64,000 nucleotides of DNA, from contig DAIMZH010000013.1 of assembly GCA_036734105.1 (NCBI GenBank), positions 1 to 64,000 on the forward strand. The letters are read 5' to 3'. Positions 36,001-51,000 of the stretch are shown in pieces. A program made the position numbers and the translations under genes. Below the pieces are notes generated by a model. The model saw only the letters and a list, made by a program, of their open reading frames with translations. It ran no database searches and was not told the DNA's origin. The first letter of the stretch is position 1; the number at the start of each line of letters is the position of its first letter. The DNA is from Azoarcus_F sp036734105. Its GTDB lineage: Bacteria > Pseudomonadota > Gammaproteobacteria > Burkholderiales > Rhodocyclaceae.

Positions 36001-39000
36001 GGATATCAGTTGCCCTGTGCCAGAATCATAAACAGGGCGGATGAGGTAGGAGGGGTTGACGATCTTGTCGTAGACGGTGGGTCCATAACGGCCTGACTCG
36101 TCGCCCATGCTCAGATAGAGCGTGTCGCCCACCTGGGTGGCAATCTGCGGCGGCCCGGCAAGACTCCACGCCTTGCTGAAGCCAAAGGTCTTGCCAATAA
36201 CCGTCACATGTCCACGAAGCAGCGCGGACGCCGGGGTCAACTCGATGGCACCGCCAATGCCGGCCAGCGTCTTCCTGATCTTGAAAAGCCCCAGGTTGAG
36301 GCTGAGGTCCACCTTGCCGTAGAAGCTCGCAGCAATCAGTTGGTCGCCGATGCTGATCGACATGCCAAAACTCAGCTTGATGATACCGAGGTTGAGGCTG
36401 GCATCTACCGACCCGGTAATCAGGAAGCCGCCATCGGAGCGGATGTAACCCGACACATTGATCGTGACGAAATTGAAGAAATTGAGGCTGGCCTCGTCAA
36501 CCCGCAGCTCGAACACCGAATCGATGATGCTCATTCCGCCCCGGAATGTCAGATCGAAGGCGAGGACATTCATGGAGCCGTCAAGGTCGAGCTTGAACAG
36601 CGTGTTACCGGCAATCGCGGGACCACCACGCAACGGGGTATAAGCCTGTGATCCGGTGTTGATTTCAAGCACGGCGGCGGCCGAAATCCCGATCACGTCA
36701 ACACCCAGCCTGACATCAAAGCCGGCACGCATGGCAAAAAACACGCCGTTGCCTTGGTCGAGAATGGCTGCATCTGCGAAGACTGCTGCGCTGCCAAGCG
36801 CCCCCAGATCCAGGGTGACAGCCAGACTTGCCTGGAAGCCCTGCTCATTGATCAGCAGATCGACCGAGCCTTGCAGCGAGATCGACATGCCGAGGTTAAG
36901 AGTGACGTTACCGCCGCCGGCAATACGGAGCATGGTCGGATCCAGCTCCTTGTCGACAAACTCACCGGCGACAACATTGTTGTCTTCGTCGAGCTTGATC
37001 GCCCGCACAGTCTGCGACTGATTGGTGGTATTGATCTGCAGCAGCATGAAGCCGCTGATGCTGATCGGCCCCAGGTCCATGATGGGCTGACCCGGAGACC
37101 CGATCTGGACTGAGCCATACAGACCGGCACTACCGTCGTTACCGGTCTTGAAGCCCAGCGTGCCAACGGCACTCACCGGGTTGAGGAGCGGCATGTCGAT
37201 GGTCATGCCGAGATTCAAGACTATGTCGTTGTCCGAAATCAGGAAGGAGAACTCGCCCTCCAGCCTCAGCAGGCTCAGCAGGTCGAGGCTGCCCTCGCCG
37301 CGCAATGACAGATAGAAGTTGACTTCGGCATCCTGCCCCGGCGGTATGGCGCTGATGACCAGCTCGTCGGTACCGACACGCTCCTGGAACTCGGGTGGCA
37401 CCTGATAAACCAGTTGTGCACCAGGTGCATTGGAGCCAGCGTAAAGCATGACCTCCAGCAGATCGACCTGCAGGTTGACAACAGGCCCGAGACCAATCGA
37501 GACATCCGTCAATGCGGCACGAATGCCCAGACCATCTGCGTTCGCAATCATCAGGAATTGCGCGTCTCCAGACAGGTTGAAGCCCTCTGGTCCGATGCTC
37601 GCCGATGCATCCACAAACAAGGTGAACTCATCATCGGTGAGTTTGATCTCGAAGACACCATCCAACTGGATGAGATCGAAAGCGTTGAACTCCGCCTCAC
37701 CCTGCACACGAATGATGCGTTCATCATAGTTGAGCATGATCGCACCGGCGGCGTTGCCGGTTTCTATCCGGTAACCCGGCAGGTCGACACGGATGTCGCG
37801 GACGAAGTCAGCCGCACGACCACCCTTGAAGACGATCTTGTAGCCACCCTGCACCGTGTCGGTGATTTCGACTTCGTTGGCATTGATGCCAAGCGAGGCA
37901 AAGGCCGAACGCAAGGACTGCTTTTCCTGCTCTTTGGTCTGTGGCTGACGTTGCTGCGTGGCCGGGTTGAGCACTGGGCCGAGCACGGCAGTGCCGACGG
38001 CGGTGCTCCCCATCATGCGAATGACGACCTCGCCATCCAAACCAGACGGAATGAACAGCTCACCACTACGCGAATTGGTTTGAACCGTGGACACCGAGCG
38101 ACTGTAATCGACCACCGCCATGTCACCGCTCAAAGCCTGGTTGAGGTCGAGCATGACGCGGTTGAATTCGGCGGTAAGACCATCTATGCCGACCATGCCA
38201 GCCGAGGCCAAATCCACCGAGCCCGCAAAGTAAGCGCCGGGGTTGGTCAGATTGGTGTCAAGCATGAGCACCAGTCCGAGGTTGAGGTTGTCAACCGCCA
38301 GACCAATGGCGCTTTCGTTGCGCAATGTGCCGTCTATGCGATTGTGGTTATCCGGATTGCCGATCCAGTAGCCGCTGCCACCGACCGGTATGCCGACAAA
38401 GCCAAACACATTGGAGATGCCGATGGCAATCGAGGTGACTTCGCGCTCGGTGCCATTGGACATGATGACGGTTTCAGCGCCGCGCTTGGTAAAGGCCATG
38501 GCACCGGCAACCTGCAGGATGCCGGCGATGTCGCCTTCGATGTACTCGATCTTGGCCTGAACGATGTCTTGGTTGTAGCTCAACAGAACCGGAGAAGTGG
38601 GGTCGCCGGTGGGCACCAGCAAGCCTGGATTCTCGTTGGTACCAAACACCGCCTGCCCTGGCCCTGGCATGCTCAAGCCTGCCAGAAGAGGCGTGAGGTC
38701 TCCAGCCAGCAGGGCCTGCACCGTCTGCAAGGTGTCAAACACACCTTGCAAAGGCCCAAGAGGCAAGCCCGGCGGCAGCGCTGGCAGCTCGGGCAGATCC
38801 AGAGAGGGCAGCGGGAAGTCACTCAACAGCGCAGCCGGGTCAAAACCGGTTTGGGTGAGATCAATGTATGGCATCGGCAGTACAAGCGCCGCCTTTTCCA
38901 GACCCGGGATCAGGCCGGTGTTGATGTTGACCTCTATCTCTTCGAGGCTGACATTCAGCACCTCTTCCATGCCAACCAGGCCAGCCATGCCGACATTGGC

Positions 39001-42000
39001 CTTCAGCGCGAGGTATTTCGGGAAATACTGCTCTATGCCCTCGATCTCGATGCCGGCAAAACCAGTCGCCGTCATCAAGGCCATGCCGAGGTCTACATCC
39101 TCGATAGCCAGACCAATGAAGTCATCACTGCCCGGCGTCCCTATCCCTGCGTGACCACTCAGGTTGGCTGCGCCAATCGTCATGATCTCTATGTCATGAT
39201 AGAGCGCATCTATGCCGAAGTTGCTGAAGATGCCGGTTTCAACACGCACCAGCTCCTTGCGCTCGCCCTTGGCAAATGCCATTGAGCCTTCAAGGTGAAG
39301 AAATTCGACCACCGATATCTGCGCGCTCTCAACGCTGGCAGCAATCTCGATGCGATGGTCGTAATCCAGAAACACCGACCCACCCAGGGTGCGGAACTCA
39401 CGCCCCTGATCGCCGTAGGTTTCCTTGAAGTCGATGAAGGCACCACCGGTGGCCGCACTGTTCATGGCCACCTGGATATTGCTCAGGGTGGCGGTCAGGA
39501 TCGGGTCCATACCGACCAGACCTGCATGATCGACCTGCAATCCGAGGGTATTGAATTTGTAGCTGTCGTTCTTGTACTGGCTGAAGGCGAAGTCCACGCC
39601 GCCAGCGTAGATGCCGATCGTGCCGTCCGGATCACCCACGCCAAAGTAGGGATCGCCTATGCCGACAAAGGCATTGAGGTTGGTGCCGGCAAAGTTGAGG
39701 GTGTCAAAGTTGTTCGGCGTCAGGGGAGCACCAATACCGGTGCCACCAAGCTTGACGTTGTTTTCGCGGCCAAGACTGAAGGAGAGATCACCGCCAAGGT
39801 GAACAAAACTGTCGATGGCAAACTTGGCACCGCGCAGATCAACCTGCAGGGTTTCGCCACGGCGACCGTCAATATCCAGTACCAATTCACTGTCACCACC
39901 GGTGCTGGCACCGACACCCCCTACATTTCCGCCCAGCCCGAGCGGGATGGACAGCGGCTTGGCGCTGTAATCAATGGTGCGACCGTTGCTCGCGGTGTTG
40001 ATGACAAGCTCGGCCTGATCAACCGACAGATCGAGCACCGGAATGCCGACCAGCCCGATGAAGTCGCTGCTGCCTTTGGCGCTCACCCACACGTCACCAC
40101 TCAAACCCAGAACCAGCGCGGCAGCAAGGTCCAGGTTGTCTATCGCAAGGCCAACGCCACCGGCATTGCGGTCCCCAACACCGGCGAAGATGTCCTGCCC
40201 TGCCGCGCCGAGGGTGAAATACACCACATCTTCCAGCTTGCCATCACTGAGCACGACTGTTTCAAACTTCAGCTCGATATCAAGGAGTTCGCTGAACTGC
40301 GCAATGCCGAACAGATCAACATCGAACAAGCCATTGAACTTGAGCAGACTGCCGAGCTTGGGAAGCGTCCCGAAGTCAAAGGAGATATCGAAGTCCGGGA
40401 GGTTCAGGTCGTTCAGCAGCGCCAGGAAATCGGGCAGTGACAGACTTGGCCAGTCGACATCAGGGAAGAGCTCACCCAGCGTCAGTTCGGGCCAGCCAAT
40501 GCTGGGCCAGTCCACACTGGGCAGCGAGGGCAAGCGGATGTTCAGCCCCGGAATGTTCAGGTCGGGCAACCTGACCGCGAGCTCCGGCAGCGTGAGATTG
40601 GGCCAGTCGAGATCGATATCGAAGCCCAGATCAAGCGCCAGATCTGGCACGCTCCAGTTGGGCAGGCTCATATCCAGGCCAAGCTGCGGCAAGCCGATGT
40701 CAAAGTTCAGGTCGAGGTTGCCAAAGCTGATCGGGCTGAGGTCAAAGTTGATACCCAGGCCGTCCAACGGGTTCTTGATGTAGGAAAAACCGATGTCCAG
40801 CGCATCAAACTCTATGCCGGGCAGACCGACAAAGCCAAGCCTGCCAACGTCTGCTTGCATCATCGACCACTGACGATTCGGGTTGGCACGGTCGGTGATG
40901 ATGCCGAAAGCGAAGTCAAGGTCTTCGATTTCGAAGCCAAAGCGGTTGTCTCCTCCGAGATCTATGCCAACAAAACCATCCGCTCCTTCAGCGGTAAAGG
41001 TAAGCGCATCCACCGTGGCAGACGTGCCGTTGGTGAGCGCAATGCGCTGCATTCCGTTGGAGAAGGTGAAGCGTCCATCAACCTGCACCACGTTTAGCAG
41101 GTTGAGGCTGAGGTCTCCGCTGATCCCGAGTTGCTCGCCAACCATGTCAAAGACAATGCTGGTTTCGTCACCGGAGCCCCCTTCAAAGCCGCCCACTCGC
41201 GCACCCAGACCACGGGTAAGCGTCAGTGGCGCCTTGGAAAAGTCGATGGCGCGACCGTTGGCAGACGCGGTGTTGATCACCAAGTCAACCTGTTCGGCCT
41301 CTACCTTGAGGATGTCCAGCCCGGTAAAGCCCAGCTTGCTGGCCGAGGCCTTGGCGCTGAACCAATACTGGGAAGGATCAGTGATTTGCACCGCAACACC
41401 GAGACCGAAATCGGCCTCTTGCAGGGTAAAGCCGACATCTCCCACCCCGGCGAAGAAGTTGATGTCTTCTTCGGCAAAAGTCATCAGTGCCACTGTCGCC
41501 CTGGAGCCATCGTCAAGATCAACGCTGAAGAACTCCTGCGAAAGCTTGACCGCAATGTCGACATCAATGAAGTCATAAGCCTTGAGGCTCAGGGTGCCAT
41601 CAACCGAGAAACGCAACTCGGAGCCATAGCTGAGGTCGAAGTCGGCATCGCGAATACCCGCCTCGATATCGTCACCCAGGCTGAAGATCAGGTTGAAGTC
41701 CGTGCCGCTTGCGGTCAGCGTGTTGGTGCCGACGCCAAAGCTCATGTCGCCGGAGATGCTGACGATACCGAAAAGGTCAGCCTCCAAGCCCTTTGCTTCA
41801 AAGAACACCTCAGTGCCGGGGCTGGAGATGAAACCTTGCTCAAAGGTGTAACTCAATTCACCCAGCGCAATGACCCGGTTTGTTGCGATATTGGGATCGT
41901 TCTCGCGGTAGCGGAAGGTCACTGACTCGGCGCTGACACCGCCGAGGTGCTCGATGCCTGCCGCAAAAGCACCGTTGCGGGTCTCAAAACCGATACCGTT

Positions 42001-45000
42001 TGGCCCCATGACGAGGCCAATGTCGGCACCTTGCACGCTCACATGCGCCGGACCGGCGTCGAGCTTGGCATTGACGTTGCGGCCAATCGCCAGCAATTCG
42101 TTACCAAGGCGCCCAAACGCGAAATCACCACTGAAACCGATCAGGTCACCGATGGCAAGATCGACATCCGTGCCGATGACCTGCACAAAGGCATTCCCAC
42201 CGCTGGCCACCTCCTGTGCGTTGAAGCTGACCGCGAAGTCTTCGCCACCAACGGTGAAGGTATCGTTGATGGCACGACCAAACTGACTGTAGCGCAGGGT
42301 CAGCGTGGTTTCCATGGTGACACCGGTAACGCCGACCAGGGCCACACGGCCGGTGATGAAACCGGCTTTGGTGCCGGCAGTGTCGATGAAGAAACCCTGA
42401 CCGTCGGTCAGTGACAGGCCGATACCGGAGTCAACGTTGTCACCAATGAAGCCGGTCACCTGGTTGGCGATGACCACTGTCGAGCCACCGACCGACTGCG
42501 AGGTCGCCAGACTGAAGACGCCAGACAGTTCAATACCGGGGAAGCTCAGGTCGAGTTCAAGCTCTACCGCGATCTCTACCCAGACGGTGGCGTTGTTCTG
42601 CCCTGACGCGGCAACATTGAGCGTGCCAAAGTTGCCTTCAAGAGTGATTGCCCGGCGAAGATCGTTGAAATAGATCACCGCTTCACCGCCCGCGTCGATG
42701 CCAGGCAGCGCAACACCGGCCGTAAAGGACAACTGACCGACCATGCCCTCACCCGGCATCATCGCAAACGTGCCCTGCGCATCGCGGATATCCAGGCCGA
42801 CCCCACCGGTACCTTCGCCGCTGAAGCCGTCGATGGACACATCGCGGAAGTAGGCCACCATCTGGTCGCCTGCTGCGGTGCGTGACTTTTCAAAGCCAAC
42901 CTTGCCACTGACGCTGACACCTAGCATGCCGACTGTCGCGGCGGCCGACTCCATGGCCAGATACGAAGGCCCGGCCTTGGCATCGAGCACAATGACTTGC
43001 GCACCGACGGTGAAGGTCTCCTGAACCCGACGGCTCATGGTGTTGAAAGTTGCAGAAAACTCGTTGGCTTCCAGCGTCACCCCTGGCACACCACCCAGCA
43101 AGGCAAGGTCGCCAGCCAGCGTGCCAGCCACACCGTCGGCAGTCAGCAGCAAACCCCCACTGCCTTCGCTGAAATCGATCAGATCAACACCGTCAATTGC
43201 CAGGCTGAAGCCCATATCCGCACCGGCAATACGGGTTTCACCGGCTGCGGCGTCAAACAGAAGCTGATAGCTGCCATATAGTTCAAACAGGTTGGAGACA
43301 TCGAGTTGGCCATCGAAACTTGCTGCGATATTGCCCTGCGCATCACTTGAGAATGCGGCATCGCCGCGCAGGCTGATCACGCCAGCCACGAGAGCCGAAA
43401 GCCCTTCGACGTCGATTGCCACATCGCCATCGTTGATGGCGTCGGCAAACGTGAAGCCAATCGGTCCAACCGCCAGCGCCCGTCCCTGAGCCACCGTCGC
43501 ACCCGAGGCGTAGCGAACATTCACAGCGTCTGCATTGATACTGGCCAGCGGGTCGAGCGCGGCCGCAAAGGCGCCGTCCTGCAGCGCAAATACCACGCCA
43601 CCCGCGCTGTCGGAGATCAGACCAAAGCTCGCGCCAGAAACCGAGACCGAGGCCGGCCCGGCGTTGAGCGAGGCGCTCAGGTTGGCGCCCACTGCGACCA
43701 GATCGTCGCCTTGCTTCGAAAAGCCAAGATCACCGCTCAGCCTGACAAAACCCGCCACGTCGGCGCTGAAACCCTTCACCCCGAACGCGATGGTGTCAGC
43801 CGCAATGCCGCCTTCAAAGGTGTAGCCAAGACCCAGGACAGACAGGCTAGTGCCCTGTGCAACCGACTGGGAAACGCTGGTGTACTGAACGATGATCTCA
43901 TCGGCACCCACGCTGCCAAGGCCATCAATGCCCAGCGCCAGCGAACCATTGGAAAGCTCGAAGGCTGTGCCGCCGGTGCCGCTGAGCAGGCCGAAATCGG
44001 CATCTGCGAGGCGCACGTATGCCGGACCGGCCTCAAGACTGGCCGACACGTTGTTGCCCACGGCAACCATCTCAGTGCCGACCTTGGTGAAGGCCAGATC
44101 ACCGCTGAGCTTGACAAAGTCTGCCACATTGGCCGACAAGCCCTTGACGCCGACCGCAACGGTATTGGCCGCAATCGCCTGGGTAAAGCTGTAATCAAGC
44201 CCTAGCACACCCACCGTCTTGCCAGCGGCCACTGAGGTAGTCGCGTTGGTGTACTGGACGATGACCTCGTCAGCGGTGATGCCGCCAAGCGCGTCCAGCC
44301 TGGCGTCAAACGACCCATTGGAGAGTTGGAAGGCCAAGGCGCCGCTGTCGTCGCCAAACAGGCCAAAGGCCGCGTCCTTGAGTTCGACATAGACAGTGTC
44401 GCTGGCTGCCAGCCTTGCGGTAATCGCCGCGCCAACCGCGACGAATTGCGATTGCGCACCCTGCGTCTGGGTGCCAAAACCGAAACTGCCGGAAAGTTGT
44501 ACGAAGCCTGCCACGTCAATGATGAGATCGCCCCTCACCTCCTGGATCGCGCCCCGGCTGCCATCCATCGTCAGGGTAAACACCGGGCGGACGGCGCTGG
44601 ACGGCCCAGTGGAGACATCCATTGCTGTGTGACGGCCAAGCGTCTCGTCTGCTGCGTCGATCCAGCCGTAATCCACTACTGCAGTGCGTTGCGGCAAGGC
44701 CTCGCGAATATGGGTGAAGCCGGCTTGCTCCTGACGGATTTCGGGTGTGAAAGCTGTCTGGACAACTGTCGCCGTCATCTCGGCGACATCCACCCCGGTG
44801 AGGCTGCCGCCAAAGCGCACCTGCACATCCTTGCCACCGAAGAACACGACTTCGGCAGTCGCTGCGAAGCCGCCGCCAATGGCGCTGTTGAGTCCGGCAA
44901 TCGCCTCATCGATCAACAACTGCACTTCGGCGCGGCTCATCGTAGAGCGAATCTCGCCCGTGGTGACGGACTGCCCCTGGTGGGCAAGACTCAGTGTGTA

Positions 45001-48000
45001 GGCCGCCTCGCGGGCTTCAGCATTGACAACCACTCGCTGAAGCTCACCGCTGCGGGTTTCGCCCTGGACGACGCTGAAAGGACGCACCACGCCCAGTGAG
45101 AGAGCACCAAAGTGGCTGGTGATGTTGGGCACATCCGTGTTGGCCAGATCGCCCTGGAAACTCAGCAGAAAAGCAGCCTGACGGCCTTCGCTTGCGTCGG
45201 CGTCAAGTGAAACGACGACGCTGCCGTTGCCAAACAAGGTGTTTAGCGCGGCCTGAATGTTGGCGCGCAAGGTCTCGTTGTCAGCGCTGTAGGCGATCGC
45301 CGGGCTGAACTCGCGCTCATCATCGGCGTTGACGAAGGAAATCTGGAAGCTGCCTTCGGGAAGCTGCGGGTCCACCGCCACCGAAGCCACACGCAAGGCG
45401 GATACATCAACACCATGGAAGGCATCACCGGTAAAGCTCACGGTGTAGCTGTCGTCACCAAAGGCCTCGACCGTGACAGTACGCCCTTGCCCTGCAAGCG
45501 CGGTGTTCAAGGCGCTTTGTACTGCTGCGGCACCCGCCCCGAAGGCGATCGCGCCACTGGTGTATGTGTTGCCTGCATGGGTGAGACTCAGACTGAACTG
45601 GCCGCCGGTTTCGGCAGCGCGGTCAACACGAATGCGTTGTTGTTCAGTGACTGCCTCCGCGCCGTTCTGCACCACGCGATAGCTCAAGGGCGTATCGAAG
45701 GCGACCAGTTTGTCGGCCAGCGGGGTTTCATCAAGATCACCGATAAAGCTCACCACATAGCGCTCGGCGCCACGGAAGCTGGTATCAAGCTCAACCAGGA
45801 TGTTGCTCTCGGCGGTTTCCAGCAGCGTGGCGTAGGCAGCCCGCATGCTGGCCATGGTGGCGGCCGTGTTTCCGGCGAAGAACTCGCCGCTCCCCTTGAT
45901 CGCAGGAGTGCTGGCGCCTTCGACCTGAATCGACATGAGGTTGATGGTCTGACCTGCCAGCGCACCACCAAAGTCCACGGTAAAGGTGTTGGCAGTGGCG
46001 ACATCGACATTCAGCACCAAGCCGCTGATGCCGCCAAAACCGGCCTCAAGCGCGGTCTTGATGGTAGCCGCGTCCGCGCCACCGCCAATCAGGCCAGAGG
46101 TATAGGTCTGACCGCCATGGTTGAGCACCATGCGGAAGCCTTTGGCGATGGCTTCGCTCCCTGCGGCCACCCAGTGCTGATGCGCTACAGCCGATACGCC
46201 CGGTTGCACCGTGCGCAGCGCCAGGCCAGCGTTATTCAGATTTGCAGCGTCAAAGCTGATCGAAGAAACATCCTGATTTGCGAAGGCACCCGCAAAGCGG
46301 ATGTCCAGCCCAAGCTGAGTGCTGCTGGACGCGGCGGGGTTGAAGCTGACATTGACATCGCCGCTGCCAATGCTGGGCAAGGCACGCAAGGCGTTTTCCA
46401 CGCGCTTGGCCAGGGCTGCGCCATCAGTGGTGTAGGCAATCGCTGCCGTGGATTGGCCACCAAAGCCAAGAGTGAAGCTGCCGGACGGGACAGGCGCACT
46501 GGCGTCAAGGTTGACCTTGAGCCTGGGCAGATCCACCCCCGACAACCCGCCGCCAAAGGTGATGTCGTACACCCCGCCAGTGCCGGACACTTCAACTGTG
46601 CCAACACCGCCCAGGGCCGCATTCAGGGCAAAGCGCAATGTTGCCGCGTTGGCACCAAACTGTATGCCGGTGGTGGTGTAAGTCTGACCACCATGGCTCA
46701 AACTCAGTGAAAAGCTGCCTGCACCACTGGCCTCAATGGCCACCCGCTGCACTTCATCCTGCGCCGGGCCACCACTGCCAAGGCGGGTGTAGCTGTAACC
46801 GGTGTTCGAGGTCTTGCCGCTGCCCAGGAAAAACTGGAAGCCCATGCGCGGAATCACCGCCTCGGCCAGGTCACCGGTAAAGCTGACGATGAAGCGCTGC
46901 TGCCCGGGGTTTCTGATGGAATGGGCGGTGTCTTCGGACACCACGATGTTGTTGATGTTGACGACATCGCCAGTGAGATCGCGCAACAGCGTTGCATACG
47001 CGGTACGCATCTCGTTCATGGTCTGCGCAGTCTGAGTTACGCCACGATAGACCGCCTTGACCTTGGCCGCCGGGCTGTCGGTCTTGAATATCTGATATTC
47101 CTGGATGACCCGGTTGGCCTTGAACACAATCGCCAGCGAGGCCTGCTGACCCTGAGCGCCTTGCACCAACTCGGTTACCACGGCGTTGGCGCTGCCCGGG
47201 CTGGCCTGGGTGTCGCCACTGACCACCAGACGCTGCACTTCGCTGACGCCAGCCACTGGCGCAACTTCCTCACGCACCACGCCACCGTCCATGAAGAACA
47301 GGTCGTAGCTTCCGCTCTGCGAAGGATGGGTGAAGGTGATGGACTGAATCTCCCGCACACCGGCCTGACCCTGCACTGGGGTAGTCACCGTCACGTTGAC
47401 CGGATCGGGCTCGCCACGCAGGGCTTCGATCACGATCTGCTTTATTTCATTCACGCCAGGATTGGCTGCCTGCGCTTCGCTGACTTCGGTCGAGACCGGT
47501 GCTGCCGCGTAGGTGGCGGAGACGTCATCGACCAGCACGCCCTCAAGCGCACCGATGAACTCGATCTGGTAGCCGTCTAGGCGGCTGCCGCTGATCTGGA
47601 CATTGCTCGCACCAACCAGGGTTTCAAACGCGGCGGTGAGCTTGGCGACAACTTGTGCGTTGGTGTCGCCAGCCCCAAGGTACAGGCTGGCATCTGTTGC
47701 ACCACGGCTCAGCGTCACCGTGCCGACCAGCTCCGGCGGCAAGGACAGGCCAATCACCGTATTGACCTTGGTGACCAGCTCGGCAACCGGGTCAAGCGTA
47801 ATGCCCCGGTTCAGGTTGACGACCAGCTCGTTGATGCTGGCGGTCAGGCCCGGCAAGCCCTCCAGCGAAAGGCTGGAGACATCCGCTTCAAAACTGGTAA
47901 AGCTGCGGTTGCGGTCATTCGGATCGGTGATCAGCGCAAGACCGAAATCCATGTCGCCCAGCGACAACCCCACCGCGCCGGGCAGCAAGTTGCCCTCGGC

Positions 48001-51000
48001 GTCGCGTGCCCCATTGACGCCAACGAAGGCGCTGATGTCGCTGCCGCCAATAGTGACAACTTGGGCCCGCTCTATCGTCGTGCGGGCAATGTAGTCGTCT
48101 GCCCCCACCTCGGCAATGGTGACTTCCTGACGGCGTTGTTCCACCGCCACGTTGCCACGCATGTCAACAAAACCAAACAGGTCAATGCTAAGAAAACCGG
48201 CTGCGCGCAGGCTGTTGCCATCGGCACCGTCCAGCGACAAGGCACGGGTTTCACCCTCGCCCAGCGGCACCGCCAGCGTGGTGGCGCCAGCGCTGTAATC
48301 GACAACCTCGTCGCTGCCAGAGGCCTGGTTGATTGCCACCTCGAAGTTGCTGGCCGATGCGGTAAAGCCGTCGATGCCGACAAAGCCGAGGCTGCCGGCA
48401 GAGGCTTCCAGCGAAGTCCATTGCCGCTGCCCGGTGGCGCGGTCGGTCATCAGCGCCAGCGCAAATTCGGCATCGTCCAGCGCAAAACCGATACGGTTGG
48501 CTTTGTCGTTGCCGTTGATGCCGACAAACGCGTTGATATCCTTGCCACCAACCGCCAGCAGATCGACAGCAACCTGTTCCGCGACACCATCGAGGTTTTC
48601 TGCCAGGGTAACCGTCGTGCGTGACTGCTCGAAGGCAAAGAAGCCGTCGAGCGTGACAAAACCAAACACGTTGAGGAGCATGTTGCCGGAAGCACGGGTC
48701 AGCTCACCCAGCGCCCCATCCGTAGCCAGGGTAACGGTCTGGTCCGGTCCAGCCAGCACTTCAAGCTGACGGAAGCTGTGGTCCAGCACCACATCGGCAT
48801 CCGTGCCGACCCCCGGAACACCCCGGTTGATCTCCACGGAGAGGGTTTCGGCGGCCAGCTCAAAACCATCGACCCCGACAAAACCAACCCGGCCGGCTTC
48901 GGCTGCCAGCGTGGTGAATTGACGGCCTGTAGTCTGCCCGTTGCCGTCAAGCTCGCTCACCAGCGCCAGGCCGAAGCTGACATCCTCCAGCCCAAGGCCA
49001 ATGGCATCAGCCGTGCCACCGTTGAGGCCGGCAAAGGCATCCACGCCCACGCCACCAATGGTCAACACCCGGGCTTCGATCAGCGTTGGCGCACGCGCCA
49101 CGTCCGGGTCGTCGGACAGATTGCCGTCGTTCAGGTAGAAGCTCTCGTTTTTCTGCTCGACGGCAAAACCGCCGGACACCTGGAAGAAACCGAACACGTC
49201 CAGCGTCATGTTGGCCGAAGCCCGCAGCAACTGCCCTTGCTGACCGTCCATGGCCAGTTGCAGGCTGCTTTCCGGTCCGGTCAGCACCTCGATCGCGGTC
49301 TTGCGGCCTGCGGCGACGTCTTCCGGGTCACGCAGGGCGTAATCGACGACCACATCGCCCGCCTTGCCTGCGCGGTTGATCTCCAGACTGACGGAGTCAG
49401 CCGACACGGTCAGCCCGTCGACACCGACAAAGGCAACGCTGGCGGCGCTGGCCTGCAAGCTGGTCCAGTTGCGGGTTTGGTCCGTGGTGTCGCCAAGCAG
49501 CGCCAAGCCGAAGTCAAGGCCGGCAAGCTCAAGACCAATGGCCTGGTCAGTGCCGCCGTTCATGCCGGCAAAGGCTCGCAGATTGTTGCCACCGATCAGC
49601 AGGCCGGTCGCCTGGGTAGTACTGCCATCACTCAGCGTCAAGTCATAAGGTGTGCTCTGACGGGTCAGCCCGAACTCACCGGAGACCTGCACAAAGCCGA
49701 ACATGTCCAGCGCCAGAGCGCCGCGCGCTTCGAGCAGATCGCCACGACTGCCATCCACGTTCAGCGCAAAGCTGCTGCCTGGCCCGGTGAGCACGCTCAG
49801 GTCGGTTGCACCAGCGGCGTAGTTGACCAGGCTGCCATCGGCGGCCTGCCGGTTGATATCGACGCTCAGCGAGGAAACCTCAACCTCAAGTCCGTTCACG
49901 CCGATAAAACCGGCGCTGCCGACACTGGCCTGCAGCGTGGTCCAACTGCGCGCGGTTTCGGCGCTGTCTGCAGCAAGACGCTCGCTCTGAAGGGCCAGCG
50001 CAAAGCCGACATCCTCCGCCGCCAGACCAATCGCGTTGCCCTGCCCACCATTGACGCCGACAAAGGCGCTCAGGCCTGCCCCGCCAATCAGGAGCTGATC
50101 GACCTGCACCGCTGTCGCTGATTCATCTACCTCGAGCGTCAGGGGGTTGTCGGCCAGCGTGAGCTCACCACGCCGCTTCTCGATACCGAACGCACCCGCA
50201 GTCTGCACGAAACCGAAAATGTCGACTTCAAGCTCGCCAGTGGCGCGCATCAGCGCACCTTGCTGGCCATCCATGTTCAGCGTCAGGCTGGAAGGCTCTT
50301 CGCCAGTACCGGTGATCACCGTCAGGCCCTGAGCCTTGTAATCCACCAGACGACCATCTGCCGAGGCCTGGTTGATCTCCACTGCCAGCGTGCGCGCTTC
50401 GAGGCTCAGACCTTCCACGCCCACAAAGGCCGCGCTGCCAACATTGGCCAGCAGACTGGTCCAGCGGCTCAATTCGGAGCCTTCAGGCTCCAGCCCGGAG
50501 GCCTGTTCGGTCAACATGGCGAGGGCAAAATCAACCCCGCTCATTTCAAAACCAGTCGCCGAAGCCGTGCCTCCGCCGATGCCGGCAAACGCATTGACGC
50601 CGCTTGCACCCAGCGTCAGCTTGTCCACGCCAACCACGCTGCCGTCGTCAAGCACGACGCTGTCCTGGCTCTTTTCAAGCGCAAAGCCACCGGACACCTG
50701 GAAGAAGCCAAAGACATCGAGATCGAGCTCGCCACGGGCCTCAAGCAGCTCTCCGCGTGCGCCTGCCATGGAAAAGTCCATGGTGGTTTCGGGGGCGATC
50801 ACGATAGCCCTGGCGTTGTCACCGGCAAAATCCATGACCTTGCCGCTGCCAGCCACCGTATCGGCGCGGTTTATCGCCACCTCAATACTGTTGGCCGACA
50901 GGCTGAGTCCTTCCACGCCAACGAAACCGACACTACCGGCGCTGGCCTGCAGTGCACTCCAGCGCCGCTCGCTGTTGCTGACGTCCACCGCCAGCATCAG